Shown: piece by piece, positions 21,423 to 31,964 of the stretch
Numbering within the stretch: the first letter of the stretch is position 1
Layout of the letters: every line of letters begins with the position of its first letter
NCBI GenBank assembly: GCA_963854835.1
Contig: OY978530.1
Coordinates: 28,358,695-28,422,694, forward strand
Source of the DNA: Megamerina dolium
Taxonomy: Eukaryota > Arthropoda > Insecta > Diptera > Megamerinidae
Direction: 5' to 3'
DNA length: 64,000 nt
Notes under the pieces: model-generated
The model's database searches: none
What the model saw: the letters and a program-made list of their open reading frames with translations, nothing else
Told to the model about the DNA's origin: nothing
Made by a program: the position numbers and the translations under genes

Positions 21423-22605
21423 AGGGTTATCCATTTCGCGGTTTCAAAAGTATAGGCCTAGAATTCGACATCTGTCGAACTGAGTTGTTAAAACAATTTC
21501 TTTCTTTTTCAGCTCAAAGTCTGACATTTGCGAAAATGGGTCGCTGAACTATCGCACAATGCATTAAAATTGTAAAAACCTACTACAAAAATGGTGATTC
21601 AGCCACATATCGTGCTTTAAGAGGAGATTATGGTTTACATGATCGTCCAACTACGCAAGCAGAATGTGTCGATTCCTCGTAATTCTCAGGAATTAGGACT
21701 GTCTTACGGCACATTATGGCGTATTTTGCATTTGGATCTACACCTACATCCATATAAAATCCAGCTCACACAACAACTGAAGCCAGATGACCATTCACAA
21801 CGTCGTAGATACGTCGAATGGGTGCTTGAACAACAGGCGGTGGACGGCGATTTTTCGAACAAAATTTTCTTCAGCGACGAAGCACATTTCTCACTCGGTG
21901 GGTATGTTAACAAACAAAATTGTCGTATTTGGGGTTCTGAGAATCCTCAAGTAATTGAAGAGAGGCCACTACATCCACAAAAAGTCACTGCTTGGTGCGC
22001 TCTTTGGTCCGGAGGTGTGATTGGACCTTACTTCTTCGAAAACGACGATGGAACGACTGTCACCGTCAATTCGGAGCGTTATGATCATATGATCACCGAC
22101 TTTTTTTTGCCTGCTATTGAAGAATACGACTTATAGAATATGTGGTTTCAACAAGACGGTGCCACATGCCACACAACTCGAGCGAATATGGCTTTATTGC
22201 AAGAGAAATTTTCTGGCCGCGTAATTTCTCGTCGTGGCGATATCAAGTGGCCACCAAGATCATGCGATTTGACATCGCTTGACTTTTTTTGTGGGGCTAC
22301 GCAAAAGACCGTGTTTATGCAGATAAACCTATATGCAGATAACTCTTGAGCACCTAAAATCCAACATTCGTCACGTTATGGCTGAGATACCGCCCAATAT
22401 GTGTCAAAAAGTGGTCGAAAATTACCTCAAAAGAATCGATGCTTGCAACAATTCGCGTGGTGGTCATTTAAATGATGTAGTATTTCACACATAATGTCAA
22501 CGTTCAAACTTTATAATAAAAAAGAAATATCATGATAAAAAATATTTTATATGTGTTTTATTTACATTTACTTCTGAAACCGCAAAATGAATAGCCCTTT
22601 AAATA
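21423..22605 (+). mobile_element. DD41D (rosa-type) Tc1/mariner element, near full length
   Basis: The left end AGGGTTATCCATTTCGCGGTTTC and the inverted right end (AGGGCTATTCATTTTGCGGTTTC on the minus strand) form terminal inverted repeats of about 23 bp with 4-5 mismatches, flanked by TA. About 1.18 kb. A second, truncated copy with the same end is at 27644-28052. Confidence 0.85.
21536..22494 (+). pseudogene. DD41D transposase, broken
   Basis: The N-terminus (about 21536-21650) has 'IKIVKTYYKNGDSATYRALR', an early stop after three codons and a deletion near 21650 that shifts frame. The frame 21630-22136 holds the second HTH ('SIPRNSQELGLSYGTLWRIL'), 'HSQRRRYVEWVLEQQ' and the first Asp in 'IFFSDEAHFSLGG'. 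A TAG interrupts at 22134. The same frame then continues with 'MWFQQDGATCHTTR' (second Asp) and 'PPRSCDLTSLDFF', where the third Asp is 41 residues after the second. A frameshift at about 22288 moves the C-terminus to another frame, which ends near 22494. DD41D spacing is the hallmark of the rosa family. Confidence 0.9.
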
Positions 22606-22713
22606 TTGCGAAAAAAATTATTTTTATATTGTATATAAGACTATATGTATATCTTAATAGGAAAAATTAACTAACTAAGTGATATAGTAGATATATGTAG
22701 TAGTTATAATATA

Positions 22714-23955
22714 CAATGTGCGACAATTATGTATTAAGACTCGAACCATACCTCAGCAACTAAGCGCGCCATCTATGTGTTTTGAAGCTTCCTCTACTAA
22801 CTGTCAAAATTTCATGGCATTTGGTTGGCATTTAATCTTTATTGACATTCATTTTACAAAACACGTGTTTGTTTGATGTTGAAATTTTAACATGGAGCAA
22901 AGAGAAGTCATTAAATTCCACGCAAAAATTGGTAAAAGTGCATCAAAAACTTTCGGAATGGATGAAATGTTTTTATATGGCATAAACAGTTTGTGGGTGG
23001 CAGAGAGTCGCTGGAAGATGAAATAAAAGAAGGAAGGCCAATTTCCGTGCGGACGCCGGAAGCGATGCAGAACGTTAGTGATTTTATTACAGAAGACCGC
23101 AATGCTTCAGTGAAAATGATAGAAGAGGCCTTAAACATCAACAAAGAAACTATACGACTCATTCTTCGTGAGGATTTGGGCAAAACAAAGGTCTGCGCGA
23201 GATTTGTTCCACAAACATTGACCGAGGACCAAAAATTAATGAGAGTCAGTCATTCTAGAGAAAAGGTTGCAGCTGCAGAAAATGAACTAAACTTCCTGAA
23301 AACAGTTGTTACGGGTGATGAAACATGGTGTTTCCAATACGATCCAGAAACCAAGCGTCAAAGTGCGGAATGGAAATCAAAAAACTCACCACAAGCCAAA
23401 AAAACACGAAAAGTTCCATAAAAAATCAAAACAATGCTCATCACATTCTTCGATAGCAAAGGAATTATCCACAAAGAATTTGCTACAACTGATCAAATAG
23501 TTACTTCCGCATGTTACCTCGAAGTATTGAAGCGTTCGATGTCCAGAATCCATCGTGTTCGACCAGAATACCGCGATCCAAAAACTTGGTCTCTATTGCA
23601 CGATAATACACCGAGTCACACAGCACTCATTGTTCGACAATTTTTGGCTCGGAATCAGGTCTGTGTGTTGAATCACCCACCGTATTCACCTGATTTGGCA
23701 CCGTGCGACATCTTTTTGTTCCCAAAACTGAAATTGAAGTTGCAAGGATGCTTTTTTGATGACATTCAGACTATACAACGGGCGTCGACGAGGGCACTGG
23801 AGGCAATTCCGAAAAATGAGCTGGAACACGCGTTTGAAGATCGATGTAACAAGTGTATTGAATCAGGAGGAGAATATTTCGAATAAAAATTAGCAGATAT
23901 CGTGTTTTAATTGTGTTTTCTACAGGCAGTCTTAATACATAATTGTCGCACCTTG
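22714..23955 (+). mobile_element. Mariner element with near-perfect inverted repeats
   Basis: The ends are CAATGTGCGACAATTATG... and, inverted, CAAGGTGCGACAATTATG..., matching at about 27 of 28 positions, with TA on both sides (22712-22713 and 23956-23957). At 1242 bp it has normal mariner length. It sits inside the errantivirus A LTR. High repeat identity suggests one of the younger insertions here. Confidence 0.92.
22892..23886 (+). pseudogene. Mariner (DD34D) transposase, mildly damaged
   Basis: An ATG at 22892 opens a frame ('MEQREVIKFHAKIGKSASKT') that shifts at about 22985, losing part of the first HTH. The frame 22993-23886 is then open except for one TAA at 23419, at a place where related transposases read on. 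It shows the second HTH ('TIRLILREDLGKTKVCARFV'), the first Asp in 'VVTGDETWCFQYDP', the second in 'LLHDNTPSHT' and the third in 'YSPDLAPCDIFLF', 34 residues later. All three catalytic Asp residues are present. It ends 'ESGGEYFE' followed by TAA about 70 bp before the right end. Confidence 0.92.
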
Positions 23956-24089
23956 TATATAGTAGATGTAAGTGATCTATTATTTAAAAAGAATCTGGTA
24001 ATTCTCCGACAAACACAAGAGAGCAACAGTATATCCCCAAAAATCGAATATCAACTCATACAGTGAAATTTCGAGAGATGCCAACACAG

Positions 24090-25033
24090 CAACATAAACA
24101 GCATTAACTACAGTAACATCCAAGAAAATGATGACACAAACCTAACCTTGAGGCAGTGAAGAACAAATAAACCCAGAGCAGAAAGCAAAGCAGGCCCAGT
24201 ACAGCGAGAACCCATAACAAACTTACAAAACAATAAAATTTACAACCAATAACTTTGGCGTACCTAACCAGCGCGACGTAGCAAAGAGACATCAACAATA
24301 ATAGCTATGCAACCACAACTGAATAAGATATTTCAGCTACTGTATATATCAGTGACAGTAGAATTTGATCCACATCAGAAGAAAATGATAAACAACAGAA
24401 CCAAAATTACATATTCATTATTGCTCCAATCATTAAACACTTACACCAGGAGTACAGAGTTTCACATCGACAATATTGCTCAGCAGTGCGGTACACATAA
24501 AACCCACTTTGCAAGCTATTGTTCATACAATTCCTATAAAACAAAATTCTGTCGAATCAAACCATTGGACGCATTAGACACCAGCATCAACACACAAGCA
24601 CACCAAACCAACTTTCACTTAAAACCACAATAATAATCCAGATAACGCTTCCATGACAAAACAACCAGAAGATCAACTCAATGTAAATAATCTCACTCTC
24701 ATTGCCGAAACAATAACAGAACTTTGATAAAGAGGATGTTACTGTTTTCATCACTAGACTTCAACAACAAAACCTGCTACAAAACTAAACTAAAACTAAA
24801 AAAGCTAAGCAGGAAACAACCAGCAAGAAGAACATCGTCATCATGGGCACCATAATCTTCGAATTACCAGTAACTATATATATATAACACTTCGAATTTT
24901 ATTCCTCATAGTATCATACATTTTGAGTTGTTCTAAATTTTACAAAATAAGCATAATTTTAGCTTTTTCCTTATAAGAAAAAATTATTATTATTTCATAA
25001 TGATAATTTTTTCTTCCTGAGAGAAGGGAGGGA
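24090..25033 (+). other. Unassigned 3' internal region of the LTR X element
   Basis: It ends in a polypurine tract (AGAGAAGGGAGGGA, 25020-25033) directly before LTR X, so at least its right part is retroelement interior. The one ORF (24307-24633, 108 codons, rich in Asn, Gln and Thr) matches nothing I know. 24977-25013 can fold as a hairpin with 16-nt arms. Where the errantivirus A LTR stops and this begins is not clear. Confidence 0.45.
24977..25013. other. Hairpin-forming inverted repeat
   Basis: AGAAAAAATTATTATT and, inverted, AGAAAAAATTATCATT (one mismatch in 16), about 20 bp upstream of the polypurine tract. Confidence 0.6.
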
Positions 25034-25735
25034 TGTTGCGAGCCAAAATATGAAATATGCACATATGCATATTTTACTACATATTTATCCATACACATTC
25101 CAACATTGCTCGAAGCTGTGATATACAAAATCCATATTAATATTACTTAAATTGTGGAATGCCAGAACATTCAACCAACTGAGGTACAGTTGGGTGTGAA
25201 AAGCTGACAAAGCACTTTCCCACACAATTCGTAGTTCTGCACTTACGTAAGCATACCTGTGTAAGCATACATGTTTAGACGTTCCATGATAACTAAAATC
25301 ACGTGGAATACTCATGTGTGTGAATGTCAAGAAGTTGCTTTCTCACATAATGGGTACATGCATACGCACATGTGGAGTGCATCGATCGTGTACATACATA
25401 TATACATACATACATACACACATGTGGTGTGAATATATTATTGTATGTTATATGTTGGTATGTGGGTAGATTGATAGGTGGATAGTATCAGCTTACTGAA
25501 GGCAGTGGCTTTTTCAGTTGTGAGTCTTGTACCAAGTTGTGAAGTGTTAGCGTGTAAGAAAGTGTAAAATATTCCGATCCTTACGAGGCCCTCCAGTATT
25601 AGTGTAAAAGTGTTTAGTATAAAAGTGTAAAGTAATACCAGAAATAAAGTGAAGACATAAAAGAGCAAGTATCGTATAATTAACTCTGTTATATTTCAGC
25701 TAACTAGTGTCATAGTCTCGAAGGATATTTAGGAG
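25034..25735 (+). repeat. LTR X copy 1 (3' LTR)
   Basis: Starts TGTTGCGAGCCAAAATATG after a polypurine tract and is closely similar to 49839-50560. It contains a TACA-rich microsatellite (about 25390-25425). A possible end is TTTCA at about 25698; the homology between copies runs on to about 25735 ('gtgtcatagtctcgaa'), so the exact LTR end and any PBS are unsure. BEL/Pao or gypsy origin cannot be decided without its pol. Confidence 0.75.
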
Positions 25736-25772
25736 CTTAGGTTTCGAAGGATATTTAGGAGTTTAGGTTTAG
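25715..25772 (+). repeat. Tandem duplication of 27 bp
   Basis: 'tcgaaggatatttaggag' followed by '(c/t)ttaggttt' occurs twice in direct succession just after LTR X. The copy at 50540 has a single unit. Confidence 0.7.
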
Positions 25773-26015
25773 GTGCAAAGCTTGTACGTTACATCCTTGA
25801 GTCTAGCCGATCGGTATTAAGTAAGTGTTGTGTGAAAATAGTGCACAACAAATGTGTTAATCTAGGATTTTGAGTGAATTGGCTCACATTTGTAACTCTG
25901 AACGCAAGATCTGCTCGTGTGCACTGTGCCAAATATAATATGCTACCAAAAGCCTCTGGAGAAGGTACAAGAGCGGTCCAAGAACTACCCGACCTAACAA
26001 AGAAAACACAACAAA
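25773..26015 (+). other. Leader-like sequence after LTR X
   Basis: An open frame of 78 codons (25874-26110) has no recognisable domain and runs into the mariner tail. Possibly the 5' leader of an LTR X element. Confidence 0.3.
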
Positions 26016-26019
26016 TTTG

Positions 26020-26545
26020 GGAATTTTTTTTTTTTATTTCTCAACATAATCTCCTTTTAGCACATTTCCCAGCGATACTCTATAGCTCCGATACCCTCTT
26101 TATAGTATGAACTGTTTAGCTCATTAAAATAGCCATCTACCGCAGACTCCAGCTCTTCTACCACCAATCCATTTTTTCAAATTTGGAAATAGAAAATAAT
26201 CCGAAGAAACTGAATCTGGCGAATATGGTGCGTGTTGAAGCAATTCGAGCTTTAAGTCATTTATTTTGGCCATTGCAATAGCGGATGTGTGAACCTTTGC
26301 TTTGTCTTGATAAAACAACACTTTCAAATGCGGCCTTTTTTCTTTAATTTCATCACTTAAACGCTGCAACAAATTAGCACAATACTCACCGTTGATTGTT
26401 TTTCCTTTTTGAAGATAATCAATGAAAATTATCCCACGTGCATCCCAAAAAAGAGACGCCATAACCTTGCCTGCAGATGGAACTGTCTTCGCCTTCTTTA
26501 AATACGATTTTCCCCATTCAATCCACTTACTGCACTGCAACGTTA
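26020..26545 (-). pseudogene. Mariner transposase, C-terminal half
   Basis: The frame 26124-26540 on the minus strand starts after the first catalytic Asp ('SYLKKAKTVPSAGKVMASLF'), with 'FWDARGIIFIDYL', the second Asp in 'VLFYQDKAKVHTS' and the third in 'YSPDSVSSDYFLFPNL', 34 residues apart. It frameshifts at about 26130; the last 30 residues follow in another frame and end near 26065. The N-terminal half is missing. This is a third mariner type, different from the ones at 2.7 and 22.7 kb. Confidence 0.87.
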
Positions 26546-26554
26546 CTTTATTTA

Positions 26555-26940
26555 ATTTTCAAGATGACGCAACTGTACCTGAATGATTTCTGGTTTAAGT
26601 TACTCAACTCAACGCGTCTTAATTTTCTTGAGATAAATATGAATTCGTCGCCATTTAATTTAACAGGTTTGCCATGACGCAACCACCAGACGAGAGGCGT
26701 TCTATCATTCCTGACTTAAAGCAAGAATCACCATCATGACCTTTACCTAACTTGAGCTTCCTCAACGCTACAATTACCATAATTACTCTTGTCAAACTTA
26801 GGTTGCCTTAACGCAACAATTACCACAATCGCGATCACTAAATATTATTTGCCTCAATGCACCAACTAATGTTACAACTTTATCGGTCGAAAATAAATCT
26901 TGAGTTGCCTCAACGCAACAATTATTCATTCAGAGTCTGA
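26555..26940. repeat. Degenerate array with a 'TTGCCTCAACGCAACAATTA' core
   Basis: The core recurs at about 26758, 26803, 26849 and 26907, with weaker versions near 26562 and 26675; spacing is 43-58 bp. No open frame. Confidence 0.6.
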
Positions 26941-26944
26941 ATCT

Positions 26945-27643
26945 AACTACTTCTTCTTCTTCTTTCGTTTTTGGGTTTAAGTTCTTTGGAATTCAGCCGC
27001 GTCATACGCTGATCAACGGCTTCATTTTTTTTGGGTACAGTTACTTCAAACGTTCGTGATTGAATGTAACTGTAAGCTTCTTTTACCACCTTTCGATCTT
27101 TTTCAATTTTTCTTTTCAATTAATTAATTAACCACTGTTAATCTAATTTGAATTTTCTAAATACATTGTAATTTCCTTCATGTATATCAACTTACGATAC
27201 ATTAGTCTTTTTTAATTTTCACTGTTAAAGGTGTTATTTTTTCTAAACCACCATTATTTCTTATCATTTTTTTTTTTGGTAAGTTCAATCCTCACAGGTG
27301 TTATACCACTTTTGTATGTTTTAAATTTGAAACTTCACCAAACTCACAATTGATTGGAATTAATTCACTTTATTTTCTTTATTATCCATGTCAACTATCG
27401 ATGCAAATTAATCACTCTTTGAAGCATCTCCTTCAATTTTCAATTTCACAATGATGCTGATGCTGGCCATTAGCTATAACCTTCTTATTCTTCTTTGAAT
27501 TCTGCTGCTGCCAGACTGTTGGTATTACGTCAGCTGGTAGGTGCGGAAATGTCAGATCGGCTGTAACATATACCATTTAAAATTTGGAAATATTCCGCTA
27601 TACCTGGGCTATAGTTATATTACATATATATATTTACATACAA
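26945..27643. other. No gene seen
   Basis: AT-rich with (TTC)n at its start and T-rich stretches. The 99-codon ORF at 27541-27840 is the antisense shadow of the DD41D fragment. No recognised element. Confidence 0.55.
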
Positions 27644-28052
27644 TAGATCCAAATGCAAAATACGCCATAATGTGCCGTAAGACAGTCGTAATTCCTAAGA
27701 ACGACGAGGAATCGACACATTCGGGTCTTCGGCAACACTTTCACTTACAGCAGCGATATTTTCGGTGGAACGAGCGAAACGATGATGCACAGGCCTTACA
27801 GGATCCTGTCTCTTCATATTTCATATTTCTTAAACCATAATCTCCTCTTAAAGCACGATATGTGGCTGCGGCAGAATCACCATTTTTGTAGTAGGTTTTT
27901 ACAATTTTAATGCGTTGTGCGATAGTTAAGCGATCCATTTTCGCAAATGTCAGACTTTGAACTGAAAAAGAAAGAAATTGTTTTAACAACTCAGTTTGAC
28001 AGATGTCGAATTCTAGCCCTATACTTTTGAAACCGCGAAATGGATAACCCTT
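27644..28052 (-). pseudogene. DD41D element fragment, 5' end
   Basis: On the minus strand this starts with the same terminal repeat as the 21423 element (AGGGTTATCCATTTCGCGG), the same leader, and a transposase start 'MDRLTIAQRIKIVKTYYKNG' without the early stop of the other copy. The frame shifts after 'GDYGLRN' and the copy ends at the equivalent of codon 120, before any catalytic residue. It keeps the region deleted in the 21423 copy. Confidence 0.9.
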
Positions 28053-28589
28053 TATATTTATTTAAACTCTTGAAGGGATAAGGCATTTTTTGCTGTACTA
28101 CCTACTTATTGATTTGCATTAGACATATATAGAGTGCATACAGATTTGATATGTGTTCGAGCAAAAATGTCAGCTGTTTTTGGTTTTGGATTGTTTATTC
28201 CCATATAAAAACCAAACATACTCAGGTTTGTATGTAGATACGCACATACATTCTTACATGATATTGCTTTCCACCAAAGAAGAGTAACAAAAGCAATTCA
28301 TGCACTCTACTTTTTTTGGTACTCGTAAAAATTCATAGATATAATATTGTTATCGACCAAACCCAACATTTTTTTGTTGTTTTTTTTCTACATTTTTTGC
28401 AATTCTCAATTCATTTGGACAATTTTTATTTCTCACAGCAATTTTCCGTTTGCTTCTGCACTTTATTTGATACTGTAATTTTACGAATTACTCGAATTAA
28501 AATATTCAAATTGTTTTTCTTCGGTATACTGATTTGTAATTCTACAAATGACCAGTAATATTCCGGATATTATCCGGAATATTACGGAA
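28053..28589. other. Intergenic, no gene seen
   Basis: T-rich. The 80-codon ORF at 28316-28558 is a low-complexity Phe-rich frame. It ends with a perfect inverted repeat at 28557-28583. Confidence 0.55.
28557..28583. other. Perfect 12-bp inverted repeat
   Basis: AATATTCCGGAT and its exact complement are separated by 3 nt, just before the 5' end of the plus-strand LINE. Confidence 0.8.
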
Positions 28590-31545
28590 ATTTATATCTG
28601 TGGAAGCCAAGCTGTAGGCTACCGGACGGGTCAGAGGTTGCGGATGGTGAACTGCCTCTAGATATAGAGGTTAGCTGCGAATAAGGACGAAGCCAGCATT
28701 GACAAGGAGAGGAGATGCCGCCTTTAAACAAGCATCAAGCCCAAACTCTGCAGTGTCTGTTCCATAGAATGGAATGAAAAAAACGGACACGAATTGGAAC
28801 ATTGAATGTAAGAACTCTTTTTCAGGCAGGTAAAATTGACCAATTAGGGAAGAAAGCAGACCGAATTAAAATTGACATTGTGGGAGTGGCAGAAGCACGC
28901 TGAACAAACTTTGGTGAACATAGGCTGTCCTCGGGGCAAGTTCTACTATTTTCCGGCAATCAAGGAAATGACGCACCTCACACCCATTGTATGGGGATTC
29001 TTTTGAGCCGCCACACTCATGATACACTCATTAAATGAGAACCAATTGATGAGAGAATTATTGTTGCCCGGCTCAAAGCTAAAGTAAGAAATGTAAAAGT
29101 AGTGCAATGTTACGCGCCTACTGAAACGGCCACTCTTAACAATAAATAATTGTTCTATAGTAAGTTAGATTGCGTATTTAAAGGCATTCCACGTGGCGGC
29201 ATTAAGTCACTCTTATCTGAGATCTGAATAGAAAAATTGGCTCTGACAATCGGCAGCTTGAACGAAAATGGACCATGAACGAAAATGGCGAACTACTTTC
29301 GGAATTTTGCGGCAATAATGACCTTATAATCGGAGGTAGCTTGTTTCCCCACAAATCTTCGCATAAAGTGACTTGGGTTTCTCTGGATGGATATACAGAG
29401 AACCAGATAGACCATATCTGTATTAATCGTACATGGCGACGTAGCATATTGGACGTTCGAAACAAACGAACGCAGACCTTGCATCGGATCATCACCTGCT
29501 CGTAGCCAAAATATGTATGAGAGTCACAAAAGCTAGAAGAAAGGACGAAGCCTCAAGATACGATTTCAATGCACACAAACTCTTAAAACCCAACACTAAA
29601 CGCCAATTTTCTGAGAATGTCCAACCGCAGGCGGAGAGGATACCTACGGATGGTGATGTTAATCAGCATTGGACTGCTATTAAAAATGCTTTCATTGATG
29701 CAAGTAACACAATTTTGGGAAAACAACAAGTAAGATAAGGCAATGGAAACCGCAAATTATTAATTAATTGCGCGGGAACCAGAGCCGCAAAAATCAGTGC
29801 TCAAAAACATTTCTCAGAATTATACAAATCAGTCAAGCACCTTCGCAGGTGCGACAAACGCATATGGGTCAACTCTTTAGCTGAAGAAGCAGAAACTGCA
29901 GCGATAACGGTCAATCCAAAATGCCTATTAAGGGCAAGGATGGAAAACTCATAACTGATTCGCAGGAGCAACTTAAGCGCTGGAAAGAACACTTTGATGA
30001 AGTATTCAAACTACCTGTAAATGTGGATCTCGCAACGATGGGCGAAGTTCGCAAAGAATCGCCGGTGTGTCTTCATAGCACCGAACTGTGACTAAGATCG
30101 AGACTACTATTCGTAGTATGAAATCTGGAAAATCCAGCGGGGTGGACAGCATCACGGCAGAAATGCTAAAAGCTGACCCAAGAGCTTCGGCGCTGATGCT
30201 GTTTCACTTGTTTCAAAGCATTTGGGAAACTGAAACACTACCGCTGAACTGGATGCAGGGTATATTAGTGAAGGTTCCAAAGAAAGGCATGCCCAGTGAA
30301 TGTGGTAACTGGAGGGGGATCATGCTGTTATGCGTAACACTCAAAGTCCTCTGCAAAGTCATTTTTAACCGAATCAGCGAAAAAATTGATGGCATTTTAC
30401 AGAGACAACAAGCTGGATTTAGACCGAGAAAATCGTGTGCGGATCAAATTGCCACCCTTCGAATCATTGGTGAGTAGATCGTTGAAATGCAGGAAACTCC
30501 ATACTTTGGCTTTGTTGATTTTGAGAAGGCTTTTGACCGGTATCATAGAATATGGAGTGCGCTCCGTTATAAAGGAGTTCCAGATAAATTGGTAAGCCAA
30601 ATACGGTTTCAATAAACTGCTTTTCAATGTAGAGTGCTGCATGATGGTGCGTTATCCGACCCTATTCAACCAGTTGCGGGAGTGAGACAAGATTGTATCC
30701 TGTCGCCACTCTTGTTTCTAATCGTAATCGCCAATGTGCTAAGCAATGCCCTTGAGGCTCAGCCTGGCAGAGGCATACTGTTGAACTCAATCAATATGGA
30801 ACATCCAGATGATCTCGATTATGCTGATGAAATTGCTTAACTGTCACAACAACGGGGACACATGCAACGCAAGTTAGACGATGCGGCTGATTACGCGAAT
30901 CGCGTTGAGTTGCGTATTAACATTGGAAGCCGAAGTCTATGGCCATTAATGGCATTAATACCGACATTGAGTACAGAATTACGAAAGCCAAATCAGCTTC
31001 ACCATGCTTAAAAGCATATGATACTTTAAGCAGCTAACCACCAGGACAAAACTAAGGATTTTCAATTCGAATGTGTAATCTGTAGTGCTGTATGGCTGCG
31101 AAACGTGGTCCGTAGCGGTCTCAACTACAACAAAGCTCCGAAGTTTTATAAACCGCTGTTTGAGAGCTATACTTCACATATGGTGGACAGATAACTTTAT
31201 TTCAAATGACGAGCTCCTTACTCGAAGCGGACAAAGGCCGGTTGAGATTGAAATACCAGAACGAAAGTGGAAATATATAAGCCATACAATCCGTAAACCT
31301 GCGACTGACATCAGCAGAATGTCCCTAGACTGGAATCCCTAAGGCTCTCGCCGAAGAGGACGGCCGAAGGGAACGTGGAGACGAAGCCTGTATGACGAAT
31401 TCACGACATCTGACGACTCGCTCACCTGGTCGCAGATAAAGTTAAGAGCTGAAAATCGACCACAATGGAATTTATTTTTATCGGCACTTTGAGCCCCCAG
31501 CCGGCGCGATAGTAAATAATAATAATAATAATAATAATGGAGGAT
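28590..31545 (+). mobile_element. RTE-like LINE, near full length, ending in (AAT)n
   Basis: A 5' leader of about 190 bp, endonuclease, RT and C-terminal region follow in order for about 2.9 kb and end in a (AAT)n tail (about 31512-31540), the type of microsatellite tail seen in RTE-type LINEs. Confidence 0.8.
28781..31493 (+). pseudogene. RTE-like LINE ORF2 (endonuclease + RT), many breaks
   Basis: The endonuclease starts 'RIGTLNVRTLFQAGKIDQLG' and 'KIDIVGVAEAR', followed by stops. 29275-29505 has 'NDLIIGGSLFPHKSSHKVTW' and 'NQIDHICINRTWR'. The RT begins at 30088-30477 ('RSMKSGKSSGVDSITAEMLK', 'NWRGIMLLCVTLKVLCKVI', 'RQQAGFRPRKSCADQI'). 30634-30840 has 'GVRQDCILSPLLFLIVI' and 'DLDYADEIA', where the second Asp of the usual YADD is Glu. 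31085-31342 has 'MLYGCETWSV' and the C-terminal stretch; the ORF ends with an 'AENRPQWN'-type motif at about 31460-31493. At least six frame breaks. Confidence 0.88.
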
Positions 31546-31960
31546 TTAAACGTTTTTCCGCTGCCGCTGAGGAAATAGAGGAAACCGATACATATTTTTT
31601 CCTTGTCCGCTTTTAAAATGAATCTCAATTTCTTCAGTTTTTATAGTCTTTATTTTTCACTGTCACTAAACTTCTTTTCACAATAACTTTTGTCACTTAA
31701 TCTTTACTTGCTCTATTTTACTTTTAACTTTAATGACTTTTGCACTTTATTTTTTACCATTTACAATAACTTTTTACTGTTACTTTTCCTTTTTACTATA
31801 ACTTTTGTACTTTTACCCTTTATCTCTTACAATACCTATTTACTGAGGTACAATAACTCTGACCACGCATTTTTACAAGCATACGGTAACCCATTTAACT
31901 AATGATCTTTACGTTATGCATAGTATGGTAATGATCATTGTATTACTGTATTATTCCAAA
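31546..31960. other. No gene; degenerate 'caataactttt' repeats
   Basis: A short motif 'acaataacttttgt/act' recurs between about 31680 and 31850. Low complexity, no coding potential that I can support. Confidence 0.45.
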
Positions 31961-31964
31961 TTCA

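Larger units (their letters stand above)
21107..24085 (+). repeat. Second LTR of errantivirus A, split by two DNA transposons
   Basis: After removing 21423-22605 (DD41D) and 22714-23955 (mariner), the remaining pieces read in order as the LTR at 1-348 in reverse orientation: 'atgttcatgtgtataagcacatctg' at the start, 'gaaaaattaactaacta' and 'tagtagatgtaagtgatctatta' at the joins, and 'gaatctggtaattc', 'acaagagagcaac' and 'actcatacagtgaaatt' at the end. U3 is longer than in the first copy, so one of the two has an indel. The internal region that should follow is not recognisable, so this may be a solo LTR. Confidence 0.75.

Noticed and set aside
22993..23886. A SETMAR-like host fusion gene
   Set aside because: The transposase lies between clean mariner ends with TA duplication, and no SET domain is near.
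24307..24633. Small protein gene of 108 codons
   Set aside because: No recognisable domain, biased AT-rich composition, inside retroelement-like DNA; not distinguishable from chance.
28316..28558. Small membrane protein (Phe-rich)
   Set aside because: Translation of a T-rich stretch.
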